In this document: in pieces, positions 1 to 7,537 of the stretch
How positions within the stretch are numbered: the stretch's first letter is position 1
Layout: every line of letters starts with the position of its first letter
Source of the DNA: an uncultured Clostridium sp.
GTDB taxonomy: Bacteria > Bacillota > Clostridia > TANB77 > CAG-508
Reading direction: 5' to 3'
DNA length: 35,998 nt
Assembly: GCA_948471115.1 (NCBI GenBank)
Contig: CAOKRJ010000001.1
Coordinates: forward strand, 1 to 35,998
Translations under genes and position numbers: made by a program
The notes under the pieces: generated by a model
The model's input: the letters and a program-made list of their open reading frames with translations, nothing else
The model's database searches: none
What the model was told of the DNA's origin: nothing

Positions 1-45
1 CATGCAGATGATTATGTTGAGAGAATAAAGAGATTAGTTCGCTAA
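1..45 (+). CDS. C-terminal tail of an unidentified gene cut by the window edge
   Basis: An open frame enters from the left edge and stops with TAA at 43-45, giving a basic tail of 14 residues ending in RIKRLVR. It is followed 12 bases later by a strong hairpin, as expected at the end of a transcription unit. Too little is visible to name a family. It lies tail to tail with the relaxase gene, so it could belong to the same mobile element or be the neighbouring chromosomal gene. Confidence 0.4.
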   Translation, partial: HADDYVERIKRLVR

Positions 46-56
46 ATTACAAGTTA

Positions 57-90
57 TAGAGCAGATAATTTATAGTAATTATCTGCTCTA
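57..90. terminator. Perfect 14-bp hairpin between two convergent genes
   Basis: The arms 57-70 and 77-90 are perfectly complementary with a 6-base loop. The hairpin sits between the stop of the left-edge gene (45) and the stop of the minus-strand relaxase (96), where a bidirectional terminator is expected. There is only a weak T-rich run on either side, so the terminator call rests mainly on stem strength and position. Confidence 0.65.
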
Positions 91-95
91 ATATT

Positions 96-1055
96 TTACA
101 AATTATCTTTATCAAAACTTTTTACAAAATTATCAACTAATCGCTTAAAAGTATCTAAAGGAAAATTAAAAAGGTGTTTTACAACTTCAAAAGTTTTATT
201 TATGTAATTCTTTAATTTATGATTTTCTCTTTTTAATTCTTGATTTTCATATTGCAAATCAGTATTTTGCTTTTGTAATTTATTGACGGTTTCTATTGCA
301 GTATAAGACTTGCTTAAATGCAATTTTAGTTTATTTACATACTTAGCTAATTCTTTATTCTGTGCTAATATTAAAGCTGTATTTTTAGTTTCTAATGGCT
401 GTATTTCTTCTTGCGTTAATTCATATTTTATATTTTCGTAGTTAGTAACTTGCTTTAATTTTTCTGTGCTTAAATGTTCGACTTCTCGTTCTTTGCCACG
501 TTCTAAATTAAATCCATTTTCAGTAATATATTTATAGAAATTATCTTGTAGTTTTTTATAACTGTCTTTGCCTTTCCAATATTCACTACAAGCAATTTTT
601 TTGACTTGATTTCCGTTTTTATCTTTAGTTTGAATAACTGGAGCAAATACTAAGTGTAGATGGGGTGTACTTTCATCTAAATGAACTTTTGCAGATAAAA
701 TGTATTGTTCTCCTAGATTTTTATAATTTGCAACAAAGTTGTAGGCGGTTTGAAAATATCTTTTTGTTTCTTCTTCTCCAATTTTTTCAAAAAATTCTTT
801 GTCAGAAGTAATAATAAATTCACAAACTAAATTAGTATAACTTGTTATTCTACATTTTAAATCATTAGTTTTAATTAGTTCGTTAATAGCTTTTGAATAG
901 GTAGTATTGCATTGTTTAATTGAATAGTTTTTTATAGAATTATTTTTGTTAATATCTTTATTAGAATAGTTTGTATTTTTTCTTTCGTTATGTTTGTATA
1001 ATCCTGCAAGATTATCTTTTTTGTAGTTAGCATTTCTAATTATTGCATAACTCAT
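96..1055 (-). CDS. mob: MobV/Pre-family relaxase (plasmid mobilization protein)
   Basis: This is a pMV158 MobM-like relaxase. Such enzymes nick one strand at oriT, stay bound to the 5' end and lead the strand into a recipient cell. The start MSYAIIRN and the motif GLYKHNERKN are typical of the family. His22 falls exactly where MobM has its catalytic histidine. The metal site is visible as HLDESTPHLH at residues 125-134 (His125, Glu128, His132, His134). Residues about 220-290 are a lysine- and glutamine-rich predicted coiled coil, as in the DNA-binding and dimerization tail of the family. At 319 residues it is shorter than MobM (about 490), but N-terminally complete and ending naturally. A weak ribosome site (AAAAGGA) precedes the ATG. 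No replication gene is visible, so this is probably an integrated or decayed mobilizable element, or the edge of one. Confidence 0.93.
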   Translation of the reverse strand: MSYAIIRNANYKKDNLAGLYKHNERKNTNYSNKDINKNNSIKNYSIKQCNTTYSKAINELIKTNDLKCRITSYTNLVCEFIITSDKEFFEKIGEEETKRYFQTAYNFVANYKNLGEQYILSAKVHLDESTPHLHLVFAPVIQTKDKNGNQVKKIACSEYWKGKDSYKKLQDNFYKYITENGFNLERGKEREVEHLSTEKLKQVTNYENIKYELTQEEIQPLETKNTALILAQNKELAKYVNKLKLHLSKSYTAIETVNKLQKQNTDLQYENQELKRENHKLKNYINKTFEVVKHLFNFPLDTFKRLVDNFVKSFDKDNL

Positions 1056-1104
1056 TTTTTCTATTCCTTTTCTTTTAAGATAGCCTTCGTAGGCTCAAGC
1101 AAAA

Positions 1105-1134
1105 TAAATACCCCCTTTGATTTTGCTATGTCAA
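1105..1134 (-). promoter_or_regulatory. Predicted mob promoter next to oriT
   Basis: On the minus strand TTGACA (1129-1134) is followed after 18 bases by TATTTA (1105-1110), about 50 bases upstream of the relaxase ATG. The -35 box lies directly beside the oriT hairpin. In pMV158 the mob promoter also overlaps oriT, so the relaxase can repress its own gene. Confidence 0.5.
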
Positions 1135-1140
1135 ACTTTC

Positions 1141-1168
1141 TTGAAGTTCTAACACACTAGAACTTCAA
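1141..1168 (-). other. oriT: oriT (relaxase nick region), pMV158 type
   Basis: A perfect 10-bp inverted repeat (1141-1150 and 1159-1168) encloses an 8-base loop. Read on the minus strand the loop region is TAGTGTGTTA, which matches the pMV158 nick sequence TAGTGTG/TTA. By analogy the nick falls on the minus strand between 1153 and 1152, and transfer would be led with the relaxase gene oriented as in other MobV elements. It sits about 85 bases upstream of the mob start, the usual place. The hairpin and motif are seen directly; the nick position is by homology. Confidence 0.8.
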
Positions 1169-1182
1169 AGGAAGTTCGTGTG

Positions 1183-1445
1183 ATTAAGGACAACTAAAGT
1201 TTTCCTTAATAATCCTTTTATGCACGATTAAATATTCATATTGATTAAATAAATTTAAACAATACCACAAAATAATTACATTATTTTATTTGAATATTAT
1301 AATCGTGTTATAACAATATTGATATATTGTTATAAGGTAGTTTAGCTTAACAGCTAAACTAATGAGCAACCTTTCTCGGTTTCTCAAACTCTTCCACGAT
1401 AACCCATAAAAATATCAAAATAGAATTTTGACATTTTTATAGGTT
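1183..1445. repeat. Dense hairpin cluster upstream of oriT; possible single-strand origin
   Basis: This gene-free stretch holds five successive inverted repeats: 1183-1190 with 1203-1210; 1223-1238 with 1291-1307 (imperfect, long loop); 1308-1319 with 1324-1335 (perfect 12 bp, loop TGAT); 1338-1347 with 1352-1361 (perfect 10 bp, loop TAAC); and 1401-1421 with 1425-1445 (19 of 21 pairs, loop AGA). Stacked hairpins next to a MobV relaxase are typical of rolling-circle plasmid single-strand origins, but I do not see a definite conserved sso box. The remainder to 1690 has one more 7-bp hairpin (1674-1680 with 1685-1691, loop TAAC again) and no credible ORF. Confidence 0.5.
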
Positions 1446-1690
1446 TTAGTCACAGATAGTAAAATATATTACCAACCTACTACTTGAATAAATTTATTGC
1501 TTACTGTATAATAACTATAATATATTTTGTAAATTCGAGTATCACTCATAAAATTAGAGTGAATTTATATGCCTTTAAGAGTGATTAACTGCAAAATTGT
1601 CAACATTTCTGTCAACAAAATTAAGAAAAGGCTTGATATATAAAGGAGAACTTTTGTCATCTCCACCAAATGTGCGACTTTAACAAGTCG

Positions 1691-1799
1691 CAGTGAATAG
1701 AGAATAGTGGAAAGTTAATAGTGAATAGTTGTTTAATAAAGTGTAATGAGCACATTTGTACTATTCACTATTAACTATTCATTCTTCAATATTCACTAG
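1691..1799. repeat. Imperfect palindromic element built on AATAGTGAATAGT
   Basis: Arms 1713-1729 and 1760-1776 are a perfect 17-bp inverted repeat. Looser complementarity extends it outward to about 1691 and 1799, with several copies of GTGAATA inside. It has the size and shape of a small non-coding palindromic repeat. A related palindrome with the same ATAGTGAAT core lies upstream of ileS (31185-31227). The bases from 1800 to 1988 are AT-rich leader with no gene seen. Confidence 0.6.
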
Positions 1800-1988
1800 A
1801 TTTATTTTTTTATCTAAAAATAATATATTTAATTTAAGTATTGCAATTTATAAAAATATTAAATACTTTAACCACTTAATTTTTTAATAATGAATTTATT
1901 GTAGAAAAAAACTGAATATAAAGTAATAAATATGTTTTAATATATATGATAAATGTATAATATAAAAGAATGCTAGGAGAAATAAGTA

Positions 1989-2513
1989 ATGTTTATTGTT
2001 GCTCAAATTTTTGGAATATTAGTTATAATATCAAATGTACTGTCAATGCAAATGAAACAGAAAAGAAATATGATTATTATGTTTATGTTAGGAAATTTAT
2101 TTTCTGTATTGAATTTTATATTATTACAAAGCTATAGTGGTGCTGTAATTTGTTTTTTTGCTATAATACAGATATTTATAAATTATTATTTTGAGAGAAA
2201 AGGACAAGAAGTACCTAAAATATTTATAGGAGTTTATATTATAATATCCATTATAATCGGATTAATAACTTTAAAAAGCTATATAGACATACTACCAATA
2301 GTATCTTCTATTCTATATACACTGAGTATTGTGCAGAAAGAAGAAAAGAATATAAGAAGAATTTTACTAGTAAATTCAATATCATGGACAATATATGAAT
2401 TTATGTCTATGGCATATACTGCAGGCATTTCAGATGCACTTATGGCAGTTTCAGCTTTAATTGGAATGTATCGATTTGATTTAAAAAAGGATAAAACAAT
2501 AACACAAAAATAA
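1989..2513 (+). CDS. YgjV-family inner-membrane protein
   Basis: A 174-residue, almost wholly hydrophobic protein with about six predicted membrane segments. The opening (FGILVIISNVLSMQMKQKRN), the central SYSGAVICF and the C-terminal SDALMAVSALIGMYRFDL match the pattern of the YgjV family (Imp-YgjV). The family is widespread, has no assigned substrate, and is usually listed as a membrane protein of unknown function. The start is supported by AGGAGA eight bases upstream. It is a single gene, oriented away from the relaxase, and may be the first chromosomal gene to the right of the mobile segment. Confidence 0.75.
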   Translation: MFIVAQIFGILVIISNVLSMQMKQKRNMIIMFMLGNLFSVLNFILLQSYSGAVICFFAIIQIFINYYFERKGQEVPKIFIGVYIIISIIIGLITLKSYIDILPIVSSILYTLSIVQKEEKNIRRILLVNSISWTIYEFMSMAYTAGISDALMAVSALIGMYRFDLKKDKTITQK

Positions 2514-2584
2514 ACAAAAAACATTGATTTATTTTAAAATTAATGATATAAAGTAAATAATGAAAAACGAAAGGGGAAAATTAT

Positions 2585-3097
2585 ATGAAAAAACCAGTGA
2601 TGATAGCAATAATAGCAATAGTTATAGTAGCCATTATAGTAGCAATAATAGTTGGAATATCTTTAAACAAACCAAATAAGGAAGAAGAAGGAAATAAGCA
2701 ACAAGAAATTACAGATGCTGAAGGTTTTAAAAATGTTATGCAAGAAAAAGGATATATGGTTATGGATGCAAAAAGTCAATTTGCAAATTATAGTAAAATA
2801 GAAAAAGTATACATAGCCACTAATGAAAGTTATTCTTATCAAATTGAATTTTATCAAATCTCAGATGATGCATATGCAACAAGTTTTTATAACAATAATA
2901 AATCTAAATTTGAAGCAGCAAAAACAGAAAACTCTGTTGAAACAAATAATGATTTAGAAAACAATTCAAAATATACATTAACAACTGATGATAAATATAA
3001 AGCAGTATCAAAAGTAAACAATAACATTATATATGTAGATGTAAAAACTGAATATAAAGACACAGTTCAAAAAATATTAGAAGAATTAGGATTTTAA
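2585..3097 (+). CDS. Membrane-anchored extracytoplasmic protein, unknown function
   Basis: The 170-residue product starts with MKKPVM, then a single hydrophobic segment (about 5-27) of isoleucine, valine and alanine without a lipobox cysteine, so it is probably an N-terminal anchor. A charged linker rich in Lys and Glu follows (28-43). The rest is a hydrophilic domain of about 125 residues with alternating strands and no cysteines. I do not recognise the fold with confidence. AAAGGGGA precedes the ATG. A strong terminator closes the gene right after its stop, so it appears to be its own unit or the end of a unit with the YgjV-like gene 71 bases upstream. Confidence 0.7.
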   Translation: MKKPVMIAIIAIVIVAIIVAIIVGISLNKPNKEEEGNKQQEITDAEGFKNVMQEKGYMVMDAKSQFANYSKIEKVYIATNESYSYQIEFYQISDDAYATSFYNNNKSKFEAAKTENSVETNNDLENNSKYTLTTDDKYKAVSKVNNNIIYVDVKTEYKDTVQKILEELGF

Positions 3098-3106
3098 AAA
3101 TAAGAG

Positions 3107-3145
3107 AATACAATAAAAGGTGGCAAAGCCACCTTTTATTGTATT
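3107..3145 (+). terminator. Strong terminator after the anchored protein gene
   Basis: A perfect 18-bp stem (3107-3124 with 3128-3145) has a loop of three A. The GC-rich top GGTGGC/GCCACC sits on an A-rich left and T-rich right arm, so the right arm supplies the U tract. It lies 10 bases after the stop at 3097. Confidence 0.9.
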
Positions 3146-3239
3146 GTAATATAAATGCAACAAAAATGTAACATAAAATATCTTTAAATAAAGAATAAAA
3201 TGTGTTATTATGTAAAAAATAGCAAAAATAGGTGAAAAA

Positions 3240-4568
3240 ATGGATAACAAAAGAATGAAAAAATTTAATAAAACATTTCCTTGGTTTTCTGGATTATCAG
3301 GAGATTTATTATTTTGGTTTGCAATAGATACATTATTTTTAAAAATTGTTAAAGGTTTTAATCCAGCACAAATAGTTTCATTAACAAGTATATCATTAAT
3401 AGTAGCTATATGCTTGCAAATTCCACTATTAAAAATAATTAAAAAAATAGGTAATACAAATTCTGTTAGATTAGGTTCTTTTTTATTACTATTATCAAGT
3501 ATATTATTAACCTTTGGAGGAAACTATTTTGTAATTGTTATAGGTAAGATATTCTATGAAATTGCATTTACATTCCGAGATATAGCAAATGCAATACTAA
3601 AAAATAATCTAGAATTGCAAAATCGTAATAATGACTATATAAAAGTACAGACAAAAGCTAATACAATCTATGCTATGGCAACAATGATTATTTCCTTTAT
3701 AGCAAGTATTATGTTTAATTTCAATAATTATTTACCTATGTTATTAACAATATTGTTTTGTTTAATATGTTTTATTTTATCATTTAATATAAGATATTTT
3801 TCGAGTTATGATAAGATAGAAGTAAAAACTACAAAAAGGAAAATTAAGTTCAGTAAAGTAATAGTAATATTAATTATCTCATATGGTTTATTTATGGGTG
3901 CTATAAAATGTGGACAAAACAATGGAAAACTATTTATACAAGAAGAACTATTTAAAGATTTTAATGCAGAAAGTGCAGTTTTAATTTTAGGGACAATTAC
4001 ATGTATATCTCGTATAGCAAGAGTATTCTCAAATGTCGGTTTTAACAAGATATATAGCAAATTTAAAGAAAAAGTAGAAATTATACTACCACTACTTCTA
4101 GTAATATCTTTCATGATTATGATAATAGGTTCATTTATTACAAGTTCACTAATGTTAAAATTTGCAATTATAGGATTGGGATATATAATTATTTTGCTTA
4201 TAAGAGACCCATTTAAAACATATATGCAAGATTTAGCTTTAGAAAATATTGAACCAGAATATCAAAAAACATTAATAACAACAATGGAAGCATTTAGAAA
4301 AACAATATATGCTATATTAAGTACAGTTATTACATTAATTTTAGTTGATAGCCCTATAATTTTAATTATATTTGCAACATTAATATTATCTATTATAGAG
4401 GTATTAGTAAGTATAAGATTATACCAAATAATAGCAAGTTCAAATGTAGAGATATTTGTAGGCACAGGATTATATAAAATAATAGTAGGTTCAAAAGAAA
4501 TAAAATTAAATGATGGAGGAAAAATTGAAAATAGAAATTATAAGAAAGAAATTGAAGGAACTATCTGA
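3240..4568 (+). CDS. MFS-type membrane transporter
   Basis: The 442-residue product has about twelve hydrophobic segments in two halves, split by a basic cytoplasmic loop near residues 190-205 (KTTKRKIKF). This is the usual layout of the major facilitator superfamily. The N-terminal FSGLSGDLLFWFAIDTLFL resembles MFS proteins often annotated in Clostridia without a known substrate. The substrate cannot be read from the sequence. A GGTG ribosome site precedes the ATG. Its last 44 bases overlap the predicted start of the AlkD-like gene, so the two are probably cotranscribed and translationally coupled. Confidence 0.8.
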   Translation: MDNKRMKKFNKTFPWFSGLSGDLLFWFAIDTLFLKIVKGFNPAQIVSLTSISLIVAICLQIPLLKIIKKIGNTNSVRLGSFLLLLSSILLTFGGNYFVIVIGKIFYEIAFTFRDIANAILKNNLELQNRNNDYIKVQTKANTIYAMATMIISFIASIMFNFNNYLPMLLTILFCLICFILSFNIRYFSSYDKIEVKTTKRKIKFSKVIVILIISYGLFMGAIKCGQNNGKLFIQEELFKDFNAESAVLILGTITCISRIARVFSNVGFNKIYSKFKEKVEIILPLLLVISFMIMIIGSFITSSLMLKFAIIGLGYIIILLIRDPFKTYMQDLALENIEPEYQKTLITTMEAFRKTIYAILSTVITLILVDSPIILIIFATLILSIIEVLVSIRLYQIIASSNVEIFVGTGLYKIIVGSKEIKLNDGGKIENRNYKKEIEGTI

Positions 4569-5217
4569 GCCAGAGTATGCAAAATTCAATAAAAAGTTAT
4601 GTCCAGATACTAAAAAACAAGTTTTAGGAATACGTATACCAAAACTTAGAACACTTGCAAAAGAAATCTTAAAATACGAAGAGTGGAAAGAGTTTATAGA
4701 AAAAGCAGATACTAATTGTTTTGAAGAGACCATACTAAAAGGTCTAGTTATAGCATATTCCAAAATAGATATAAAAGAAAAGCTAATATTAGTAAAAGAA
4801 TTCATACCAAATATGGATAGTTGGGCAATAACAGATACATTTTGTCCTACTTTAAAAATAAAGCCCGAGGACTTAGAAAAAGTATGGAGCTTTATATTAC
4901 CATACACTAAATCAGACAAAGAATTAGAAGCCAGATTTAGTATAATCATGATGTTAGACTATTATATAACAGAAGAATATATTGATAAAGTAATAAAAGT
5001 AATAGATGAAATAGAAAACAATGCATATTATGTGCAAATGGCAAAAGCATGGATAATAGCTGAAATAGGAATAAAATTTAATTCCAAAGCAATGAAATAT
5101 TTAAAAAGAGAAAATAAATTAGACAAATTTACATATAACAAAGCATTGCAAAAAATGATAGAATCATATAGAATATCTGATGAAACTAAAATATTATTGA
5201 AAAATATGAAAAAATAA
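4525..5217 (+). CDS. AlkD-like DNA alkylation repair protein (HEAT-repeat glycosylase)
   Basis: AlkD-family enzymes remove positively charged alkylated bases such as 3-methyladenine and 7-methylguanine, using stacked HEAT-like helices. Visible family marks are LGIRIPKLRTLAKEI near the N-terminus, NMDSWAITDTFCP in the middle and VQMAKAWIIAEIGI before the C-terminus. These regions carry the tryptophans and acidic residues of the DNA-binding cleft. An in-frame ATG exists at 4510, but GGAGGA at 4515-4520 is well placed for TTG at 4525, giving 230 residues starting KIEIIRKKL, which matches the family N-terminus better. The start lies inside the 3' end of the MFS gene. Confidence 0.85.
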   Translation: MKIEIIRKKLKELSEPEYAKFNKKLCPDTKKQVLGIRIPKLRTLAKEILKYEEWKEFIEKADTNCFEETILKGLVIAYSKIDIKEKLILVKEFIPNMDSWAITDTFCPTLKIKPEDLEKVWSFILPYTKSDKELEARFSIIMMLDYYITEEYIDKVIKVIDEIENNAYYVQMAKAWIIAEIGIKFNSKAMKYLKRENKLDKFTYNKALQKMIESYRISDETKILLKNMKK

Positions 5218-5220
5218 ATG

Positions 5221-5270
5221 TAGGGGCACCGTTTGCGGGAATACATCGTAGGAAAGACACCACTGTGCCC
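5221..5270. repeat. Short palindromic intergenic repeat, TAGGGGC type
   Basis: TAGGGGCAC at 5221-5229 pairs through its GGGCAC part with GTGCCC at 5265-5270. It fills most of the gap between alkD and the response regulator and is more GC-rich than its surroundings. It resembles the elements at 7423-7451 and 29699-29774, so it is probably a copy of a dispersed repeat and may also end alkD transcription. Confidence 0.5.
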
Positions 5271-5285
5271 AATGAGGGAGACAAC

Positions 5286-5967
5286 ATGAACAAAATTTTA
5301 TTAATCGAAGATGATTCAACTATCAGAATGGGAATAAAATATTATTTAGAAGAAGAACGGTTTTGAAATAATAGAAAAAGAAGATGGGAATGGAGCATTT
5401 GAATACATAAAAAAAGGAGAAGACATTTCCTTAATATTATTAGATGTAAATTTACCAGACATAAATGGATTTGATTTATTCAAAAAAATAAAAGGATTAA
5501 AAGATATTCCAATTATATTTTTAACTGCAAACGACTTAGAAGTATCAATAGTTAGAGGAATAGACATGGGAGCAGAAGATTATATAACTAAGCCCTTTAG
5601 AGCAAGAGAACTATTATCTAGAATTAACTCAGTTTTAAGGAGGAATAAAAAACAAAACAACAAAAATATTATTGAGATAGAAGGAATTACAATAGATTTA
5701 GGACAGGCAAAGGTATTAAAAGACGGGAAAGATGTTATGCTCACAGCTTTGGAATATAAAATTTTAATAACCTTAGCATTAGAACCAAATGTAGTATTTT
5801 CCAGAGAACAAATACTAGCAGATATATGGGATGTAAATGAAGATTTTGTTAATGATAATACGTTAACTGTTTATATAAAAAGAATTAGAGAAAAAATAGA
5901 AGATGATGCTAATAATCCAAAGATAATAAAAACAATAAGAGGTATGGGGTATAAGGTGGAAATTTAG
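5286..5967 (+). CDS. OmpR/PhoB-family response regulator, +1 frameshift at CGG codon 25
   Basis: This is the regulator partner of the kinase that follows directly (ATG at 5968). The ATG at 5286, after GAGGGAG, opens MNKILLIEDDSTIRMG with the acidic pair Asp9/Asp10. After 24 codons the zero frame reads GAA CGG TTT TGA and stops. Skipping one base (C5358) gives GAA-GGT-TTT-GAA, and the frame then runs intact to 5967 as a 226-residue regulator, the usual family length. It has phosphoacceptor Asp53, Thr80, Lys102 and a C-terminal winged helix (about 130-226, ending IRGMGYKVEI). Nothing else is broken, so decay is not evident. This may be programmed +1 frameshifting, a recent mutation or an assembly error. 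An ATG at 5566 could only give a fragment without the phosphorylation site. Confidence 0.85.
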
Positions 5968-7188
5968 ATGTTTAAAGATGTAAATAAATTAAGACCATTA
6001 GTTATACAAATAATATTATTAATTTTTTTTACTATTTTAGTTAGTATATATGCAATACATACACATAATATGTATAAACAAGAAATTATTAGAAATAATG
6101 CAAAAATAATAGGAATTATAATAGAAAAATATCCTAATATAGAAATAGAAGCAATAAAAGAAATAATTTCAGATGATACAAATATTGAACAAGGAATAGA
6201 AACTCTAGGAAAATATGGAATTGATGATATTGAGAACTTAGATGAGATTACAAGTATAAATAAATTAAAAAACAAAATGGTTTTAGGAAATATTATTTTT
6301 GTAGTATCAGTCATCATAATATATATTTTAATCAATTTATACTTTTATAAAAAAGAAGATAAAAGGTTAAACGATATAAGTAATTACATAAGTAATATAT
6401 TAAATAATGATTATTCATTAGATATTAGAGAATATGATGAAGATTCAATAAGTGCACTTAAAAATTATATTTATAAAATAACAATAAAACTTAGAAACAT
6501 GAGCGAATATTCACAAAAAGAAAAAGAGTATTTAGAAGTGGCATTATCAGATATATCACATCAACTAAAAACACCACTTACAAGTATAATGGTAATGAAT
6601 GAACTACTTGAAAACAAAAATTTAGAAGAAAGCAAAAGAAAAGAATGCCAGCAAAAAAGCAAACAGCAACTAGAAAAAATACAATGGTTAATAACTAGTT
6701 TACTTAAAATTTCTCAGATAGATAGTGGAACAATAAAACTAAAGAAGGAAAATGTAAATGCAAAAGTTCTAATTAATAAAACTTTAGAACCATTAATTAT
6801 ACAAATAGAAGCAAAAAGCATAACTTTAGTAAAAGACATAGCAGAAGACCTGGAAATAATTTGTGATGAAAATTGGACAGTAGAAGCTTTAATAAACATA
6901 ATAAAAAATGCTTATGAACACACAGAAAAAGATGGAACAATAAAAATAACAGTACAAGGAAATCCGATATATAATGAAATGAAAATAGAAGACAATGGAA
7001 GTGGAATAAGAGAAGAAGACATAAACCATATATTTGAAAGATTTTATAAAGGGAAATCTAATAAAGAAAGTATAGGAATAGGATTAAATATGTCAAAAAC
7101 AATTATAGAAAAACAAAATGGAACCATAGAGGTACAAAGTACAGAGGGAGTAGGTACCTGTTTTACAATCAAAATGTTCAAATTTTAA
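5968..7188 (+). CDS. Membrane sensor histidine kinase
   Basis: The 406-residue kinase has two membrane segments (about 10-30 and 108-128), enclosing an extracytoplasmic sensor of some 75 residues rich in Ile and Glu. The dimerization box has the phosphorylated His198 in SDISHQLKTPLTS. The ATP-binding domain shows the N box IKNAYEHT, the G1 box IEDNGSGI, FERFYKG and the G2 box GIGLNMSK. It starts immediately after the regulator stop, so the two are translated together. Proximity to an ABC transporter of the MacB/Bce-like kind suggests the pair senses an antimicrobial peptide or envelope stress and controls the transporter. That is inference from context. The kinase itself is intact. Confidence 0.92.
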   Translation: MFKDVNKLRPLVIQIILLIFFTILVSIYAIHTHNMYKQEIIRNNAKIIGIIIEKYPNIEIEAIKEIISDDTNIEQGIETLGKYGIDDIENLDEITSINKLKNKMVLGNIIFVVSVIIIYILINLYFYKKEDKRLNDISNYISNILNNDYSLDIREYDEDSISALKNYIYKITIKLRNMSEYSQKEKEYLEVALSDISHQLKTPLTSIMVMNELLENKNLEESKRKECQQKSKQQLEKIQWLITSLLKISQIDSGTIKLKKENVNAKVLINKTLEPLIIQIEAKSITLVKDIAEDLEIICDENWTVEALINIIKNAYEHTEKDGTIKITVQGNPIYNEMKIEDNGSGIREEDINHIFERFYKGKSNKESIGIGLNMSKTIIEKQNGTIEVQSTEGVGTCFTIKMFKF

Positions 7189-7255
7189 AGGGCGAAAAAT
7201 AATCGCCATTTCGCGTTGTTGTTCTTCGAAAGAAAATCCGTTTTTTAAGAGTCAT
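7178..7255 (-). CDS. Small ORF with near-consensus promoter and ribosome site; contains a CGG
   Basis: A 25-codon frame on the minus strand starts with ATG at 7255, five bases after AAGGAGGACA, one of the best ribosome sites in the window. It overlaps the kinase 3' end by 11 bases. The zero frame reads MTLKKRIFFRRTTTRNGD and stops at 7178. If one base is skipped at its CGG codon 6 the frame instead reads GFSFEEQQREMAIIF, which looks more like natural protein, and stays open into the kinase antisense strand. I recognise neither product. It could be a leader peptide, the stump of a gene cut by an insertion, or part of a repeat. Confidence 0.4.
   Translation of the reverse strand: MTLKKRIFFRRTTTRNGDYFSPFKI
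7191..7207 (+). terminator. Small hairpin just after the kinase stop
   Basis: GGCGA at 7191-7195 pairs with TCGCC at 7203-7207 across a 7-base A-rich loop, two bases after the kinase stop. The tail is not a clean T run, so termination would be weak. Confidence 0.3.
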
Positions 7256-7312
7256 ATAGTTGTCCTCCTTATATTGTATTTTTATTATATGTATTTAACA
7301 TAACTCTGTCTT

Positions 7313-7341
7313 ATTATACTACAATTTTAGGAAATTTGCAA
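7313..7341 (-). promoter_or_regulatory. Strong predicted promoter reading leftward toward the kinase 3' end
   Basis: On the minus strand TTGCAA (7336-7341) and a perfect TATAAT (7313-7318) are 17 bases apart. The predicted start is about 50 bases upstream of the small ORF at 7255. Transcription from here would run antisense into the histidine kinase gene. Confidence 0.6.
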
Positions 7342-7422
7342 ACAATGGCATTCAATATTGTTAACATAATGATATACGGTGGGGTCGAACATTGCACGTC
7401 CGTTAAGAAATTGTAGAGAGAA

Positions 7423-7451
7423 TGTAGGGGCGATTAGTAATCGCCCCTACA
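7423..7451. repeat. Perfect palindromic repeat TGTAGGGGCGATT
   Basis: Arms 7423-7435 and 7439-7451 are perfectly complementary (13 bp) with a 3-base loop. This is the cleanest copy of the TAGGGGC family seen also at 5221-5270 and 29699-29774. It lies in a 405-base gap (7189-7593) whose first 260 bases are more GC-rich than the genes beside it. Confidence 0.65.
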
Positions 7452-7507
7452 AGATGTAAATAAAATTAAACAATAATTTAAATAAGGTAAAATGATTAAT
7501 ACATAAA

Positions 7508-7537
7508 AGTGACAAAATTGTAATATTATTTGTCACT
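7508..7537 (+). promoter_or_regulatory. Inverted repeat AGTGACAAA upstream of the ABC genes; candidate operator
   Basis: AGTGACAAA (7508-7516) and TTTGTCACT (7529-7537) form a perfect 9-bp inverted repeat with a 12-base spacer, so the half-sites lie about two helical turns apart. It ends 56 bases before the ATPase gene and just upstream of an AT-rich TATAAT (7557-7562), which could be the -10 box. A response regulator of the adjacent system is the natural candidate to bind here, but this is inferred from position. Confidence 0.5.

Noticed and set aside
1674..1799. CRISPR array
   Set aside because: The repeats are inverted, of unequal spacing and few; no regular spacer pattern or cas genes are present anywhere in the window.
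5352..5372. A -1 slippery-heptamer frameshift in the regulator
   Set aside because: There is no X-XXY-YYZ heptamer, and the frame needed is +1 (skip one base), not -1.
5346..5567. Minus-strand ORF across the regulator break
   Set aside because: It is the complement of the receiver domain, with no ribosome site and a biased, low-complexity translation.
5566..5967. A separate small regulator starting at ATG 5566
   Set aside because: It would start in mid receiver domain and lacks a ribosome site; the upstream part aligns in frame after skipping one base.
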